A stretch of 64,000 nucleotides of DNA from a virus, in the IMG/VR virus record IMGVR_UViG_3300025087_000054, positions 1 through 64,000 of that record. One strand, given 5' to 3'. A model generated the notes under the pieces. It saw nothing but the letters and a program-made list of their open reading frames with translations. It had not been told where the DNA came from and ran no database searches. The stretch's first letter is position 1. Each line of letters begins with the position of its first letter. The translations under genes and the position numbers were made by a program. Below, one piece after another: positions 34,712-44,059 of this stretch.

Positions 34712-36712
34712 ATGAGCAAAAAATTTGCCCAGCTATTGTCTGGGCTACAAAAAAAGTATGGGCAAGGATCAGTCGAGCTTTATTCCGAAATGGATAGGGC
34801 GGATGTTACTCGTATCTCGACAGGCTTGCCATCAGTAGATTTTATTTTAGGAGGGGGCTTGCCAGAGGGGAGGATAATTGAGATCTATGGCCCCGAAAGT
34901 TCAGGCAAAACGAGTTTGTCGATTATGTTTTTAGCACAGGTACAAAAAAAATATCCTAAAAGCGGAGTAGCATTTATTGATGTAGAACATGCACTCGATC
35001 CAGATTACGCACAGCAATTAGGATTAAATATGGATGAACTAATACTAAGCCAACCAGATAGTGCGGAACAGGCTTTAAATATTATGAATGAGTTAGCGGC
35101 ATCGGGCGAAATCAAAGCCATAATATTGGATTCAGTTGCCAAATTAGTCCCACGAAAGGAGGTGGAGGGCGAGGTAGGAGACGCCGAAATGGCAATGAGA
35201 GCTAGATTAATGGGGCAAGCATTACGTAAAATAGTCCCGAATGCAGATAAAAATAAATGTACGTGTTTTTTTATTAATCAAGTACGTAATAGTGTAGGGA
35301 TAACCTATGGGTGTCATCACGCAGATAATATTATTTATTTTGATGATGGACGAAAAATTAAAATCAGGGATGTGGTCAATAAAAAAATAGTTGGTAATAT
35401 TATAGCTTGGGATGAAAAAACTAATAAATATGTAACAGCACCCATAATAAATTGGTTTAATAATGGTAAAATAACCGATAAGTCTGAATGGATAACTATA
35501 CGTATGGAGGGTATTGATAGTACAAATGGTGTAAATGCCATAACGGTTACAAAAAATCATAAATTATTGACACAACGTGGTTGGGTTGAGGCTCAAAATA
35601 TTATAATTACAGATAAAATACATGCATGTATTAATGATAGATTACAAGGCACTTTAGCTAAACAATTTATGTATGGGGTATCTGTTGGGGATAGCTCAAT
35701 TAGAACAACAGGAAAAAATAAGTTTTTATTAAAACTACAGGATATTAAAAACAAGGATTATGTGTATTGGAAAGCAGATAAGCTACACATATTAGGATTT
35801 GATACTACTATAAAAAATAAAAAAAGACTTATAAGTCGTAGTGGGCATGATCTAGCTAATTTTAATTATCAACGTAATCCTATGGACATTATCGATAAGT
35901 TAGATTGGTTAGGTTTTGCAATATGGTTAATGGACGATGGGCATTTAGATTTAGATAATTATCATTGTAGATATGCGTTATCTATAGGTCGGCTAAAGGA
36001 TGATAAGGACGCACTAAGAAAAATAGTACAATCATTTACAGAGAGTTTTAAAATAACACCAGAATTACGGAAAGATGGTTTATTAATTTTTTCAGCAAAA
36101 GATTCTCGTAAAATTGCCCAGCATATATGTACATATATACCAGATAGTATGCAGTATAAGTTACCAGTTCAGTTTAGGGGTAGATATATTGATTTTAATT
36201 TGGAGACTGCAAGTATAAAAAAAGAGTATTTTACTAGTATTATATCTATAGATACGAATAGTGCACGTAAGTATAGGAATAAAGATAAATATGATATTGA
36301 GGTAAAAGATTATCATAATTATATATGTGATGGTATTGTAGTGCATAACTCACCAGAATTGAGACCTGGCGGGCGGGCATTGCCTTTTGATGCAAGTGTG
36401 ATATTACGTACAAGTTTTAAGCAAACAACAGATGAAAAAATTGGTGAAACAAAAATAATGGTTAAAAAAAATAAGGTAGGTAAACCGTTTCGATCAACAA
36501 CAGTACAGATTGAATACGGTAAAGGATTTAATGTACTACAGGATACGATTACAATGGCATTGACTGCTAAGGTAATTACGCAAAAAGGAGCTTTTTATTA
36601 CTTTGGCGATAAGCAATGGCAAGGCCAAGACGCAGTAAGACAAGCGATTGCAGATGATCCAAAGCTTGCAAAAGATATTATTGAGATTATACATAACTCA
36701 ATAGTTACATAA
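34712..36712 (+). CDS. recA: RecA recombinase interrupted by an intein
   Basis: After splicing this is a 320-residue RecA, slightly shorter than bacterial RecA (about 350), which forms filaments on single-stranded DNA and drives strand exchange. N-extein residues 1-200 include TGLPSVDFILGGGLPEGRI, the Walker A GPESSGKTS, and VALDPDYAQQLG-like sequence with the catalytic Glu in FIDVEHALDP. The C-extein starts with SPELRPGGRALPFDASVIL, which is the L2 loop of RecA, and ends with a short C-terminus. It sits behind its own promoter and before the recombination genes. It could support recombination-dependent replication or lysogeny repair. Confidence 0.92.
   Translation: MSKKFAQLLSGLQKKYGQGSVELYSEMDRADVTRISTGLPSVDFILGGGLPEGRIIEIYGPESSGKTSLSIMFLAQVQKKYPKSGVAFIDVEHALDPDYAQQLGLNMDELILSQPDSAEQALNIMNELAASGEIKAIILDSVAKLVPRKEVEGEVGDAEMAMRARLMGQALRKIVPNADKNKCTCFFINQVRNSVGITYGCHHADNIIYFDDGRKIKIRDVVNKKIVGNIIAWDEKTNKYVTAPIINWFNNGKITDKSEWITIRMEGIDSTNGVNAITVTKNHKLLTQRGWVEAQNIIITDKIHACINDRLQGTLAKQFMYGVSVGDSSIRTTGKNKFLLKLQDIKNKDYVYWKADKLHILGFDTTIKNKKRLISRSGHDLANFNYQRNPMDIIDKLDWLGFAIWLMDDGHLDLDNYHCRYALSIGRLKDDKDALRKIVQSFTESFKITPELRKDGLLIFSAKDSRKIAQHICTYIPDSMQYKLPVQFRGRYIDFNLETASIKKEYFTSIISIDTNSARKYRNKDKYDIEVKDYHNYICDGIVVHNSPELRPGGRALPFDASVILRTSFKQTTDEKIGETKIMVKKNKVGKPFRSTTVQIEYGKGFNVLQDTITMALTAKVITQKGAFYYFGDKQWQGQDAVRQAIADDPKLAKDIIEIIHNSIVT
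35312..36349 (+). mobile_element. Intein with LAGLIDADG homing endonuclease in recA
   Basis: A 346-residue insertion (residues 201-546) after ITYG and before SPEL in the RecA L2 loop. It starts with Cys (CHHADNIIYFDDG), has block B VTKNHKLLTQRGW, LAGLIDADG-like helices (FMYGVSVGDSSI and LGFAIWLMDDGHL), and ends KYDIEVKDYHNYICDGIVVHN with the usual His-Asn before Ser+1. The first block is somewhat unlike the other two inteins. Bacterial recA is a frequent intein host; a phage-borne recA intein is less common. Confidence 0.9.
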
Positions 36713-36731
36713 AAAGGACAAGCATAAAAAC

Positions 36732-36759
36732 TTTACAAAACCTACAAAACATATATACT
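36732..36759 (+). promoter_or_regulatory. Promoter, TTTACA-16-TATACT
   Basis: TTTACA (36732-36737) and TATACT (36754-36759) lie 16 bp apart behind recA, within the family block AAAAACTTTACAAAA. It drives the gene at 36789. Confidence 0.78.
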
Positions 36760-36788
36760 GACATTGTATCAATAATTTTTATATTGGC

Positions 36789-37076
36789 ATGACACAAGCA
36801 GTTAATCTTGAGATATACCTGGAAAAAGGCGGTAATTGCTATAATGCAGTTAATAATTTTTCAGTTATCAATACTTTTATTTATAGGGGACGTTTTGAAA
36901 AAGAGGCGATAGCAAATCAATTAAATATAAATAAAGGTGATAAATTAAGCTTAAAAAGTGAGGAGGAGGATAACGTAGGATGCTTTTCAGTTAGTGTTTG
37001 GTATAAAGATAAAAAACTAGGATTTTTGCATAAAGACTTAGCACCAGTTATATCTCGATTAGTTAAGATAGTATAG
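36789..37076 (+). CDS. HIRAN-like domain protein
   Basis: A 95-residue protein that reads as a HIRAN domain: IYRGRFEKEAIANQLNINKG then DKLSLKSEEEDNVGCFSVSV and WYKDKKLGFLHKDLAPVISR. HIRAN domains bind DNA ends or single-stranded DNA and are found with helicases and nucleases. Behind the stop the -1 frame continues to about 37156 with plausible sequence (IDKVDIEGKHILPGLPITLV), as if the end of the domain had been frameshifted. Confidence 0.6.
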   Translation: MTQAVNLEIYLEKGGNCYNAVNNFSVINTFIYRGRFEKEAIANQLNINKGDKLSLKSEEEDNVGCFSVSVWYKDKKLGFLHKDLAPVISRLVKIV

Positions 37077-37166
37077 ATAAGGTTGATATTGAGGGTAAAC
37101 ATATATTACCAGGACTACCGATTACGTTAGTGAACAAAAAAGCATTATATATTTAATTTTTAAAAT

Positions 37167-37424
37167 ATGAGTACAATTATCCCAGATAGGGAGTACACAT
37201 TACAGGAAATAATCAACGAGGGAATAATCCCTTGTGTTGAAACGCATCCTGTAATTTATAATTTAATTACAAAAAAAGATAAAGTAGGTAAACGCCTGCC
37301 TGTAATTAAAACTAATAAGACGCAAATAAAGCCTATTGTCTATAGTAGACCAGGAGCAAAAATAGTGGGACAGTATAAAGTATTAGGTAACGAAATACTT
37401 AAATTTTTACAATTTAATCAATAA
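37167..37424 (+). CDS. Hypothetical basic protein, 85 residues
   Basis: A small basic protein (REYTLQEIINEGIIPCVETH, then KKDKVGKRLPVIKTNKTQIK). The start resembles the small winged/MerR-like helices of DNA-binding proteins or excisionases, but too little is left to be sure. It is in the operon behind the HIRAN-like gene. Confidence 0.4.
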   Translation: MSTIIPDREYTLQEIINEGIIPCVETHPVIYNLITKKDKVGKRLPVIKTNKTQIKPIVYSRPGAKIVGQYKVLGNEILKFLQFNQ

Positions 37425-37434
37425 TATTTTTAAT

Positions 37435-37983
37435 ATGCCGATAGACAAAAAAAGTGCTGATGAGGCACATGTTATTAAAGGTCGCTATTTTGATTCAAAA
37501 GGTATGGAGCAGGCCTTTATATTATCAAATATAATTAATATGCAATATGATACCTGGAAAGCAGGTAATGCAAATATAATAAGCTTTAAAGGATGCCAAA
37601 AAATTGCCGATAAACTACAGATTATAATTATAGATAAACCAGAATGGATACAAGTTCCAGATGAGACTAATCTAATGAATCATATTGTTCAGATAAATAT
37701 GGGGTATATAGATAGTCCAACACATCAGGTTTTTGTTATGGGTGAGGCAAGTAGATTAAATACAGGTAAGTTTGAGGAGGATCGCAAGACAGGTAAAATA
37801 TCATATAAAGAACGAGGCATAATTGACGCTCAATATAGAGCGAGTATGGCATGGAAACGAGCTTTTTGTAAGGGTGTCCTTGAACTTACTGGACTACGGG
37901 ATAAATTTTATGCCGAGGACGAGTCAACAAGTTTTGCACCACCTGTACAACAGGACGGTACATTAGATTATAATAATCTTTAA
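37435..37983 (+). CDS. Possible single-strand annealing protein
   Basis: A 182-residue protein with an alpha/beta layout. The ISFKGCQKIADKLQI and GIIDAQYRASMAWKRAFCKG segments, ending VLELTGLRDKFYAEDE, recall Rad52/Erf-type annealing proteins, where ExxTxAxxRAxxxxLG-like helices are typical. It has a disordered acidic C-terminus. Together with the RecA-like and Cas4-like genes nearby it would form a recombination set. The family call is tentative. Confidence 0.4.
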   Translation: MPIDKKSADEAHVIKGRYFDSKGMEQAFILSNIINMQYDTWKAGNANIISFKGCQKIADKLQIIIIDKPEWIQVPDETNLMNHIVQINMGYIDSPTHQVFVMGEASRLNTGKFEEDRKTGKISYKERGIIDAQYRASMAWKRAFCKGVLELTGLRDKFYAEDESTSFAPPVQQDGTLDYNNL

Positions 37984-37994
37984 TCTTTATTTTT

Positions 37995-38624
37995 ATGGCT
38001 GAACAAATTGCTACTAGCACAAAACCAATACCAACATTTAAGGATATTATTAACGAAACAGAAAAGTTTGTAGATACTTTATATGATAAAACCTATAAGG
38101 TTAATGAGCTATTATCTGAAATTGAGTTAATATATGACGACATGCGAGGATTGGGTGCTTCGGGATTATCATTTTCAGATTTTACGCCAGATGATTTATC
38201 ACGAATGGCAGGTAAATTAAGTGTATTACGATCAAGTTTAATACCATTACGAGCAAGAGCTTGGCGTAATTTAAGTAAAGCAAATAAATTTATTGATTTA
38301 AGGAGAGCGGGGTTACAGCATAAACTGAAAGAGACTCTGGAAACATTGCATGGCAAGACAACAAGAGACGAGGTTAATGCCGAATTAGATAGACAATTAG
38401 TACGAGCTACTTTTACGGCAGACTTGCATAAGGAGATGTATGAAAAATTACAAAGTTATTGGTATGGTATACCAGATCAGTTAAAAATGATTCAATTAAG
38501 GATTAATGTAATTAGGGGTGATTCAGATACAATACACTTTCAGCAACATTTAAGTGATAACGATGATGTGCCATATCAAAGTTCAAATGAGTTTGATTTT
38601 GAGATAGATGACAGTATAAAATAA
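37995..38624 (+). CDS. Hypothetical helical protein, 209 residues
   Basis: A mostly helical protein (FVDTLYDKTYKVNELLSEIE, LSVLRSSLIPLRARAWRNLS) with an acidic C-terminal tail (NEFDFEIDDSIK), a form often used to bind DNA-handling partners. I do not recognise the family. It is the last gene of the unit started at 36732. Confidence 0.5.
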   Translation: MAEQIATSTKPIPTFKDIINETEKFVDTLYDKTYKVNELLSEIELIYDDMRGLGASGLSFSDFTPDDLSRMAGKLSVLRSSLIPLRARAWRNLSKANKFIDLRRAGLQHKLKETLETLHGKTTRDEVNAELDRQLVRATFTADLHKEMYEKLQSYWYGIPDQLKMIQLRINVIRGDSDTIHFQQHLSDNDDVPYQSSNEFDFEIDDSIK

Positions 38625-38659
38625 GTCAATAAAAATGGCTTAATAACAAGCTAAAAAAC

Positions 38660-38687
38660 TTTACAAATTGATTATAGGATATATAAT
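38660..38687 (+). promoter_or_regulatory. Promoter, TTTACA-16-TATAAT
   Basis: TTTACA (38660-38665) and TATAAT (38682-38687) lie 16 bp apart, with the long upstream match ACAAGCTAAAAAAC. It drives the MoxR-type ATPase gene at 38727. Confidence 0.85.
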
Positions 38688-38726
38688 CAAGACATAAAAA
38701 TTATTTAATAATTAAATTATTCGTTT

Positions 38727-39797
38727 ATGAGCAACGAGCTATTTACTTTGGGCAAAGTATCTTGCCCTATTAATCCAGGTACCGACCCTACTTGGATAAA
38801 AGAGCTAGTCCCATCAGGTATCAATTATGTGATGGAGGGCGAGCAGGATCAGGATTTTACAACGCATGTATTATTGGGTGCAAAAACAAATCGCAATGTT
38901 TTATTAGTAGGCCCAAAAGGTACTGGTAAAACTACTTGTATAGCATATCTTGCACAGCAAACGAACAATCCATTACAGATTATTCAGTTAAATGGGGCAA
39001 CAGGTATTGATTCATTTGTAGGTAAATGGCTTTTACGAGATGGGCAAACTTATTGGGTGGATGGCCCACTAGCATTAGCAATACGTAATGGCTATTGGTT
39101 ATTGTTAGACGAACTAAATATGGCTTTACCTGAAATACTTGCCGTATTACAACCAGTATTAGACGATAGACGAATATTATATATGGAGGAAAAAGGTGGT
39201 GATAAGGCTGAATTTATTAAAGCACATCCTAATTTTAGGTGTTTTGCGGCCATTAATCCAACTGAGGATTATGCTGGCACAAAGGAGATGAATAGGGCTT
39301 TGGAGGATAGATTTAGTATTAATCTTGAGTTAGCATATCCAAGTGCACGCAAAGAACGTGAGATATTATTAACTAATCCCGCAATTAAGATTGATGATAA
39401 ACCAATACAGAGTAAAACAGGTATAATAAGTCGTATAGTACAAGTAGCAAATGAGCTACGTAAATTATATAAAGACCAGCAATTTGCTTATGAGATAAGT
39501 ACTCGTAATCTTATTGACTGGGCGATAATGTGTGAGTTTGTTACAATTAAAGATGCCTATAAAATGACTTGGCAAAATAAAATAGATAAAGATGAGCGAG
39601 TAATAGCTAATGATAATATTAATAAATTATTTGCAGATAACGAAAGTTGGGGTACGGGTATGGCACTTAAAAAAGCGTTTACACGCCCAACAAAAGAGAC
39701 TGAAAATATAGATTTGGAATCTATAGATATGGGAGCTGGTATAGCACAAGATACTCTTATAGATACTGTTACAATACCAACAGAAACGATTGAATAA
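38727..39797 (+). CDS. MoxR/CbbQ-type AAA+ ATPase
   Basis: A 356-residue AAA+ ATPase. Walker A is GPKGTGKTT (about residues 58-70), Walker B LLLDELNM (about 127), followed by the NPTEDYAGTKEMNRALEDRF helix (sensor and arginine finger region), and IVQVANELRK helices in the small domain. MoxR-type ATPases remodel or load metal into partner proteins through a VWA adaptor. The VWA gene follows at once, making a paired unit as in CobS/CobT or MoxR/VWA systems. The substrate is unknown. Confidence 0.8.
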   Translation: MSNELFTLGKVSCPINPGTDPTWIKELVPSGINYVMEGEQDQDFTTHVLLGAKTNRNVLLVGPKGTGKTTCIAYLAQQTNNPLQIIQLNGATGIDSFVGKWLLRDGQTYWVDGPLALAIRNGYWLLLDELNMALPEILAVLQPVLDDRRILYMEEKGGDKAEFIKAHPNFRCFAAINPTEDYAGTKEMNRALEDRFSINLELAYPSARKEREILLTNPAIKIDDKPIQSKTGIISRIVQVANELRKLYKDQQFAYEISTRNLIDWAIMCEFVTIKDAYKMTWQNKIDKDERVIANDNINKLFADNESWGTGMALKKAFTRPTKETENIDLESIDMGAGIAQDTLIDTVTIPTETIE

Positions 39798-39824
39798 AAA
39801 ATTATTTAATTATACAATTATATT

Positions 39825-41654
39825 ATGGATTTTGACTCATTTTTATCGGATTTATATTACAAATCGTCTGAGGATACGCCCGAAGATATTGTTCAATATA
39901 AACAAACTATTACTAGTATTGGTAATAGGATTGAAAAATTGGCAGAAACAACATTAGACACTAAGATAATATTAGAGCCAGTGCCTTTATCATCAGAGGA
40001 TAAAGATATTTGGAAATGTATTAAGGACGGAGATGCTTTTAAATTATCTGTAGTAGTTAAAGATATAATAAACAAACCAGAGAGATGGTCTATAGCTGAT
40101 GCACTTAACGCAATAGCGTACGGTAAATACGTAGATGAGGCTGAATTTGTTAGTGTACCGTTTCCGATTGATGCTACGCCAGAGTATCATCAATTAATTA
40201 ATATGATTAATACAATAAGAATAGAGTCGCAATTAATGCAATATTATCCAGGTACAAAAGATAATTTTAGCTATAAATGGCTGAAACAAAATGCTCAAAT
40301 ATCAGCTAAAGAGGAGGCTAAATTAACAAAACCAGTTCAGTTTATATATGCACTATACACAGGATTTTGGGGTGGTGAGATGCCTACGATAGACGAAAAA
40401 GTATTAGATGCCCTTGAAAATTTGGAGGAATCATTATTTGAGGCATATAATACCGAAAGTATTAGGGACATGTTATCGGTATTAAATAAAAATATCTGGC
40501 CTGTATTTAAAAAATTAGTAGATGAGCATGAGCAGGAACAGGGCAAAAAGGGCACTAAAGATGAGTATCAGCAGTTATTTAATAATAACACATCACTATC
40601 GGAATTGATGTCCAAAATGGCGGAAAATAGTGGTGAAAAAGATAGCGAAAATGAGACTAAAGTCTTTGAAAAACCAAAAGACGAAAAATCTAATTTTGGG
40701 ATGGATGTTGAAACACATTTTGATAAAATTGAGGCTAGTAATATAGATAAAAATAATAGCCAAAGTAATGGCACATCAGTTCAATATGGTCAAGACGATC
40801 CTGTACTAGGTACAAATTGTTGCTTTCACGATGAGCCAAAATTGGCTAAAGAGGATTATTTAACCTATGAGACGATGTATAACGAAATACGCCCATTGAT
40901 ACCTTTTTTCAAAAAAAAGCTGTCCAGCATAATGAAAGATAACAATTATAATAGATTAGGTGGTTCACACAGGTCAGGTAAACTAGATAACAAAAAATTA
41001 TATAAAGTCGGAGTTAATAATCCAAGGATTTTTAACAAAAAAATAATGAGACAGCATAAAGATTATGTAGTTAGTTTAGTGGTAGATGAATCAGGGAGTA
41101 TGAGTAGTTCACAAAAAAATAGACATGCCGCTAAAGCAACAATACTTTTTGCCGAGGTGCTTAATGCGGTAGGTATACCCTTTGAGATACGAGGATTTAA
41201 CGCAACGTTAAGACAATATAAAAAAATCGCTGAAAAATTTACGCATAAACATCGAAGGCAACTTGAGCGTATTATACTTGAATCGCATGGATACGATGCT
41301 GGTTGCAATAATGATGGATTTGCGTTATGGTCGTCATCGCACACATTAAGACATTATGGTACTCGCAATACAGAACGAATTATAATAATGGTATCCGATG
41401 GATTGCCAGCACCAAATTGTAATAATATACCAATTAATTATAAAAGTTTAGTGCCAAAAGGTAAGATAACATATAGGGATTTTGATTTAAAACACGAGAT
41501 AGTTGAGGCGAGTAAAGATGCTGTAGTAATAGGAGTCGGTGTAAATGCACACCATGTTTCAGATTTTTATCCTCAAAATGTAGTTGTTGAGGATGTAAAA
41601 TGGCTACCAGTACAATTATTGAATAAATTACGAAAAAATATTAAACGTGGTTAA
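39825..41654 (+). CDS. VWA (CobT-like) partner of the MoxR ATPase
   Basis: A 609-residue protein. The helical N-terminal half (about residues 1-260) and an acidic linker (about 260-340) lead to a von Willebrand A domain from about residue 413. It has the metal-ion-dependent adhesion site in VVDESGSMSSS, then ATILFAEVLNAVGIP, NDGFALWS and IIIMVSDGLPAP. This layout matches CobT and other VWA proteins that are partners of MoxR-type ATPases. In phages such pairs have no proven role. The ATPase gene ends 28 bp upstream. Confidence 0.75.
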   Translation: MDFDSFLSDLYYKSSEDTPEDIVQYKQTITSIGNRIEKLAETTLDTKIILEPVPLSSEDKDIWKCIKDGDAFKLSVVVKDIINKPERWSIADALNAIAYGKYVDEAEFVSVPFPIDATPEYHQLINMINTIRIESQLMQYYPGTKDNFSYKWLKQNAQISAKEEAKLTKPVQFIYALYTGFWGGEMPTIDEKVLDALENLEESLFEAYNTESIRDMLSVLNKNIWPVFKKLVDEHEQEQGKKGTKDEYQQLFNNNTSLSELMSKMAENSGEKDSENETKVFEKPKDEKSNFGMDVETHFDKIEASNIDKNNSQSNGTSVQYGQDDPVLGTNCCFHDEPKLAKEDYLTYETMYNEIRPLIPFFKKKLSSIMKDNNYNRLGGSHRSGKLDNKKLYKVGVNNPRIFNKKIMRQHKDYVVSLVVDESGSMSSSQKNRHAAKATILFAEVLNAVGIPFEIRGFNATLRQYKKIAEKFTHKHRRQLERIILESHGYDAGCNNDGFALWSSSHTLRHYGTRNTERIIIMVSDGLPAPNCNNIPINYKSLVPKGKITYRDFDLKHEIVEASKDAVVIGVGVNAHHVSDFYPQNVVVEDVKWLPVQLLNKLRKNIKRG

Positions 41655-41656
41655 TT

Positions 41657-41917
41657 ATGGAATATAAAACTAAAAATCTACATTTTGCTACTTACTTATG
41701 TGCTTCGGGAGTAGTGCTTAAAAATATTGAGCTTGCCGAACATCCAGATACTGAGGTGGTTACATTTGTTTTAGATATACCTATAAGTATAGATATTAAA
41801 TATTTGGAGGCGGAATGGGATAAACCAAGTACGGATAGTGTACGTAAATTATTAAGACAGTATAAAACTTTAAAATGGGAGTTGTTTAAATTTAATAAAA
41901 ATTATGTCAAAAACTAA
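41657..41917 (+). CDS. DUF5659-like small protein
   Basis: An 86-residue protein with YKTKNLHFATYLCASGVVLK, the pattern of the DUF5659-like group (short phage proteins, role unknown), then beta strands and LRQYKTLKWELFKFN. It starts 3 bp after the VWA gene and overlaps the next gene by 14 bp. Confidence 0.5.
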   Translation: MEYKTKNLHFATYLCASGVVLKNIELAEHPDTEVVTFVLDIPISIDIKYLEAEWDKPSTDSVRKLLRQYKTLKWELFKFNKNYVKN

Positions 41918-42683
41918 GACAAAATATATATCCGCCAGTCAAATAGGTACATTTTTAACCTGCCCATTGGCATATAAATATATTTACGTTGACGGAGCAA
42001 AACGTATGCCACCAAATCCATATACGGTTTTTGGGTCCGCTATACATTCGGCTCTGGAGTACAATTTTGAACAAAAGATTAAATCAAAAACCGATTTAGA
42101 TACTATGTCTATTATTAATAAGTTTCAAACTGAATTTGAAAATGGCTTAAAAACAGTATCAAGGCAATGGATGCGATACTCAAGCACGCTTAATCTACAA
42201 GGCGAGGATATGATAAGTAAGTATATGGCTGATATAGCACCTGATATTATACCTATAGCAACAGAACAAAAATTTGAGATCGAATTAAAATCAATAGGTG
42301 TAACTATATTAGGATATATAGATTTAATAACTGAGGACGGCACAATATATGATTATAAAACTTTAGGCGAAAGTAGTTATCGTAAATGGACACAGGAATA
42401 TTTAGATAATAACATTCAGTTTACATTGTATGCTTTGGCATATCGTAAACTTATGGACAAACCAGAACAAAGATTGGGCGTACAGTTATTAAAAAGACTC
42501 AAAGGTGGGCCAAGTTTTGATATAATGTATACACAACGAGATGAGCAAAATATTATTGCAATAGTACAATTATTAGCACGAATGGATCAGATCATAAAAA
42601 ATGATTTATGGTACCCGAATTTACTCAGTTGTACTGCATGTGATTTTAAAACTAGTTGCAATAGACAATGTTTTTTCAAATAA
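41904..42683 (+). CDS. Cas4/RecB-like PD-(D/E)XK nuclease
   Basis: A 259-residue nuclease for processing of DNA ends. Its features are SASQIGTFLTCPLAYKY (first cysteine), VFGSAIHSALEY (His motif), GYIDLI with the catalytic Asp, IYDYKTLGES with Asp/Lys, IQFTLYALAYRKL, and the C-terminal cluster CTACDFKTSCN(R)QC, which should hold an iron-sulphur cluster together with the first Cys. It lies between the VWA gene and nuclease genes. Confidence 0.78.
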   Translation: MSKTKTKYISASQIGTFLTCPLAYKYIYVDGAKRMPPNPYTVFGSAIHSALEYNFEQKIKSKTDLDTMSIINKFQTEFENGLKTVSRQWMRYSSTLNLQGEDMISKYMADIAPDIIPIATEQKFEIELKSIGVTILGYIDLITEDGTIYDYKTLGESSYRKWTQEYLDNNIQFTLYALAYRKLMDKPEQRLGVQLLKRLKGGPSFDIMYTQRDEQNIIAIVQLLARMDQIIKNDLWYPNLLSCTACDFKTSCNRQCFFK

Positions 42684-42710
42684 ATTTTTTATTTACTAAC
42701 TTTTACTTTT

Positions 42711-43493
42711 ATGGATATGGCCATAATGCAGGTGGACGACACACAAGTCCAAATCACTCCCGAATTTGCTAATGCAGTGCAGGAGTATAAACTTAAAAAA
42801 GACGAGGTTATGCAGGACTTTATTGTCGGCGTAGCTGAGTTAGGTTCAATTTTAGCAAAACACCGACAAGTTATGAAACAAGAACGTAATTGGTTGGATT
42901 ATTGTTCAGCTATTGGGTTAAGTGTAGCGTCAGCAAATCAACAAATAAGATTATTTGAATATAAAAAGGAACTATCAGATCAAAAAGCAAAAGCTTTAAC
43001 GACAGTTATTACTAATTGGTCAAAATTAAATGCTTTTTTAACGTTACCAAATCCAAGTAAGGACGAATTATTGGAGGATGAGGCACTTACCGAGGATACA
43101 AGTAATCAGGATTTTAGGGATAAGGTAGTATCAGTCAAGCCAGTGGATGCTGTTGAGGAACTAGTAGACGAACAAAATATAGACGAGGTAGCCGAAGCCG
43201 ATCCTGAGGATGAACAGATAATGTTTGACGCTTTAAAACACATGATGGATTCAGATTTACAGGACGAAAATATTTTATTAGATAACCCAAAAGAGACTGC
43301 GAAAAAAATACAGACTGAATATAAAATGGGGGTACACTTACGCGGGTATTTTGAAGGGATAATACATGTACAAAAAGGCTTAACGTTACTCAATGACACT
43401 ACAAAATTAAATAGACTAGATAGATCAAGATTAATGCCTTTATTACAAGAACAACTTGATTTATTGAACAAACTTATTGCACAATATAAGTAG
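42711..43493 (+). CDS. DUF3102-like helical protein, 260 residues
   Basis: The N-terminal half has VAELGSILAKHRQVMKQERN and WLDYCSAIGLSVASANQQIR, a pattern like DUF3102-type proteins often found near replication genes. The middle is acidic and disordered (EDEALTEDTSNQ, EELVDEQNIDEVAEADPED), and the C-terminal 80 residues are helical. A DNA-binding or replication-accessory role is likely but unproven. Confidence 0.5.
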   Translation: MDMAIMQVDDTQVQITPEFANAVQEYKLKKDEVMQDFIVGVAELGSILAKHRQVMKQERNWLDYCSAIGLSVASANQQIRLFEYKKELSDQKAKALTTVITNWSKLNAFLTLPNPSKDELLEDEALTEDTSNQDFRDKVVSVKPVDAVEELVDEQNIDEVAEADPEDEQIMFDALKHMMDSDLQDENILLDNPKETAKKIQTEYKMGVHLRGYFEGIIHVQKGLTLLNDTTKLNRLDRSRLMPLLQEQLDLLNKLIAQYK

Positions 43494-43524
43494 TCAATAT
43501 TAAAATATTTTATAAAATATACAG

Positions 43525-44055
43525 ATGGAGGATCAGTTTACATATGATTTTAACGATCAATTACCATTAGGACAAAAGGGTGAGGAGCGAGTATTTGCTT
43601 ACTTAAATAACCTGCCTGAAACTATATCGCTACGTAATGTAGCTATGGATAAAAAGTTTCAGGCATTGGGTATAGACGGCTTTTGGGATTGGATCAGTCC
43701 AGTAAATGAGCTTGTGTACAGTACTAGCTTTGACGTAAAAACAGATTTTTATGTTCATAAACGCGATACACTTTATCTTGAAACGCATAAAGCGGATGGA
43801 GTATTAGGCGGATTTTTAAGTACCAAGGCGGAACTTTTTTTGTATTACGATCCATATAAAGGACGGCTGATACATATACCAATAGCACGATTGCGTAATT
43901 GGTACTATAAAAAAGGTTTGGCTATGAAACATATACAACAGGCTCAAGGAGTTGGTAGGTATCATGAGGGATTAGTACTTACATTAGCACAACTTGAGGA
44001 TATTTGCTTTGAACTAAAAATACAAACCGATATAGAACCATTAAAATTTGTTTAA
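43525..44055 (+). CDS. PD-(D/E)XK-like endonuclease
   Basis: A 176-residue protein with the layout of small phage PD-(D/E)XK nucleases: GQKGEERVFAYLNN helix, FQALGIDGFWDW (Asp), STSFDVKTDFY (D-V-K core) and TLYLETHKADG (Glu). The C-terminal half is a beta sheet with LRNWYYKKG. It may be a Holliday junction or structure-specific nuclease. Its stop lies 4 bp before the next start. Confidence 0.6.
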   Translation: MEDQFTYDFNDQLPLGQKGEERVFAYLNNLPETISLRNVAMDKKFQALGIDGFWDWISPVNELVYSTSFDVKTDFYVHKRDTLYLETHKADGVLGGFLSTKAELFLYYDPYKGRLIHIPIARLRNWYYKKGLAMKHIQQAQGVGRYHEGLVLTLAQLEDICFELKIQTDIEPLKFV

Positions 44056-44059
44056 TACT

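Noticed and set aside
41904-42683. Cas4-like nuclease as sign of a CRISPR-Cas system
   Set aside because: No Cas1, Cas2 or effector gene and no array nearby; free-standing Cas4-like nucleases are common in phages.
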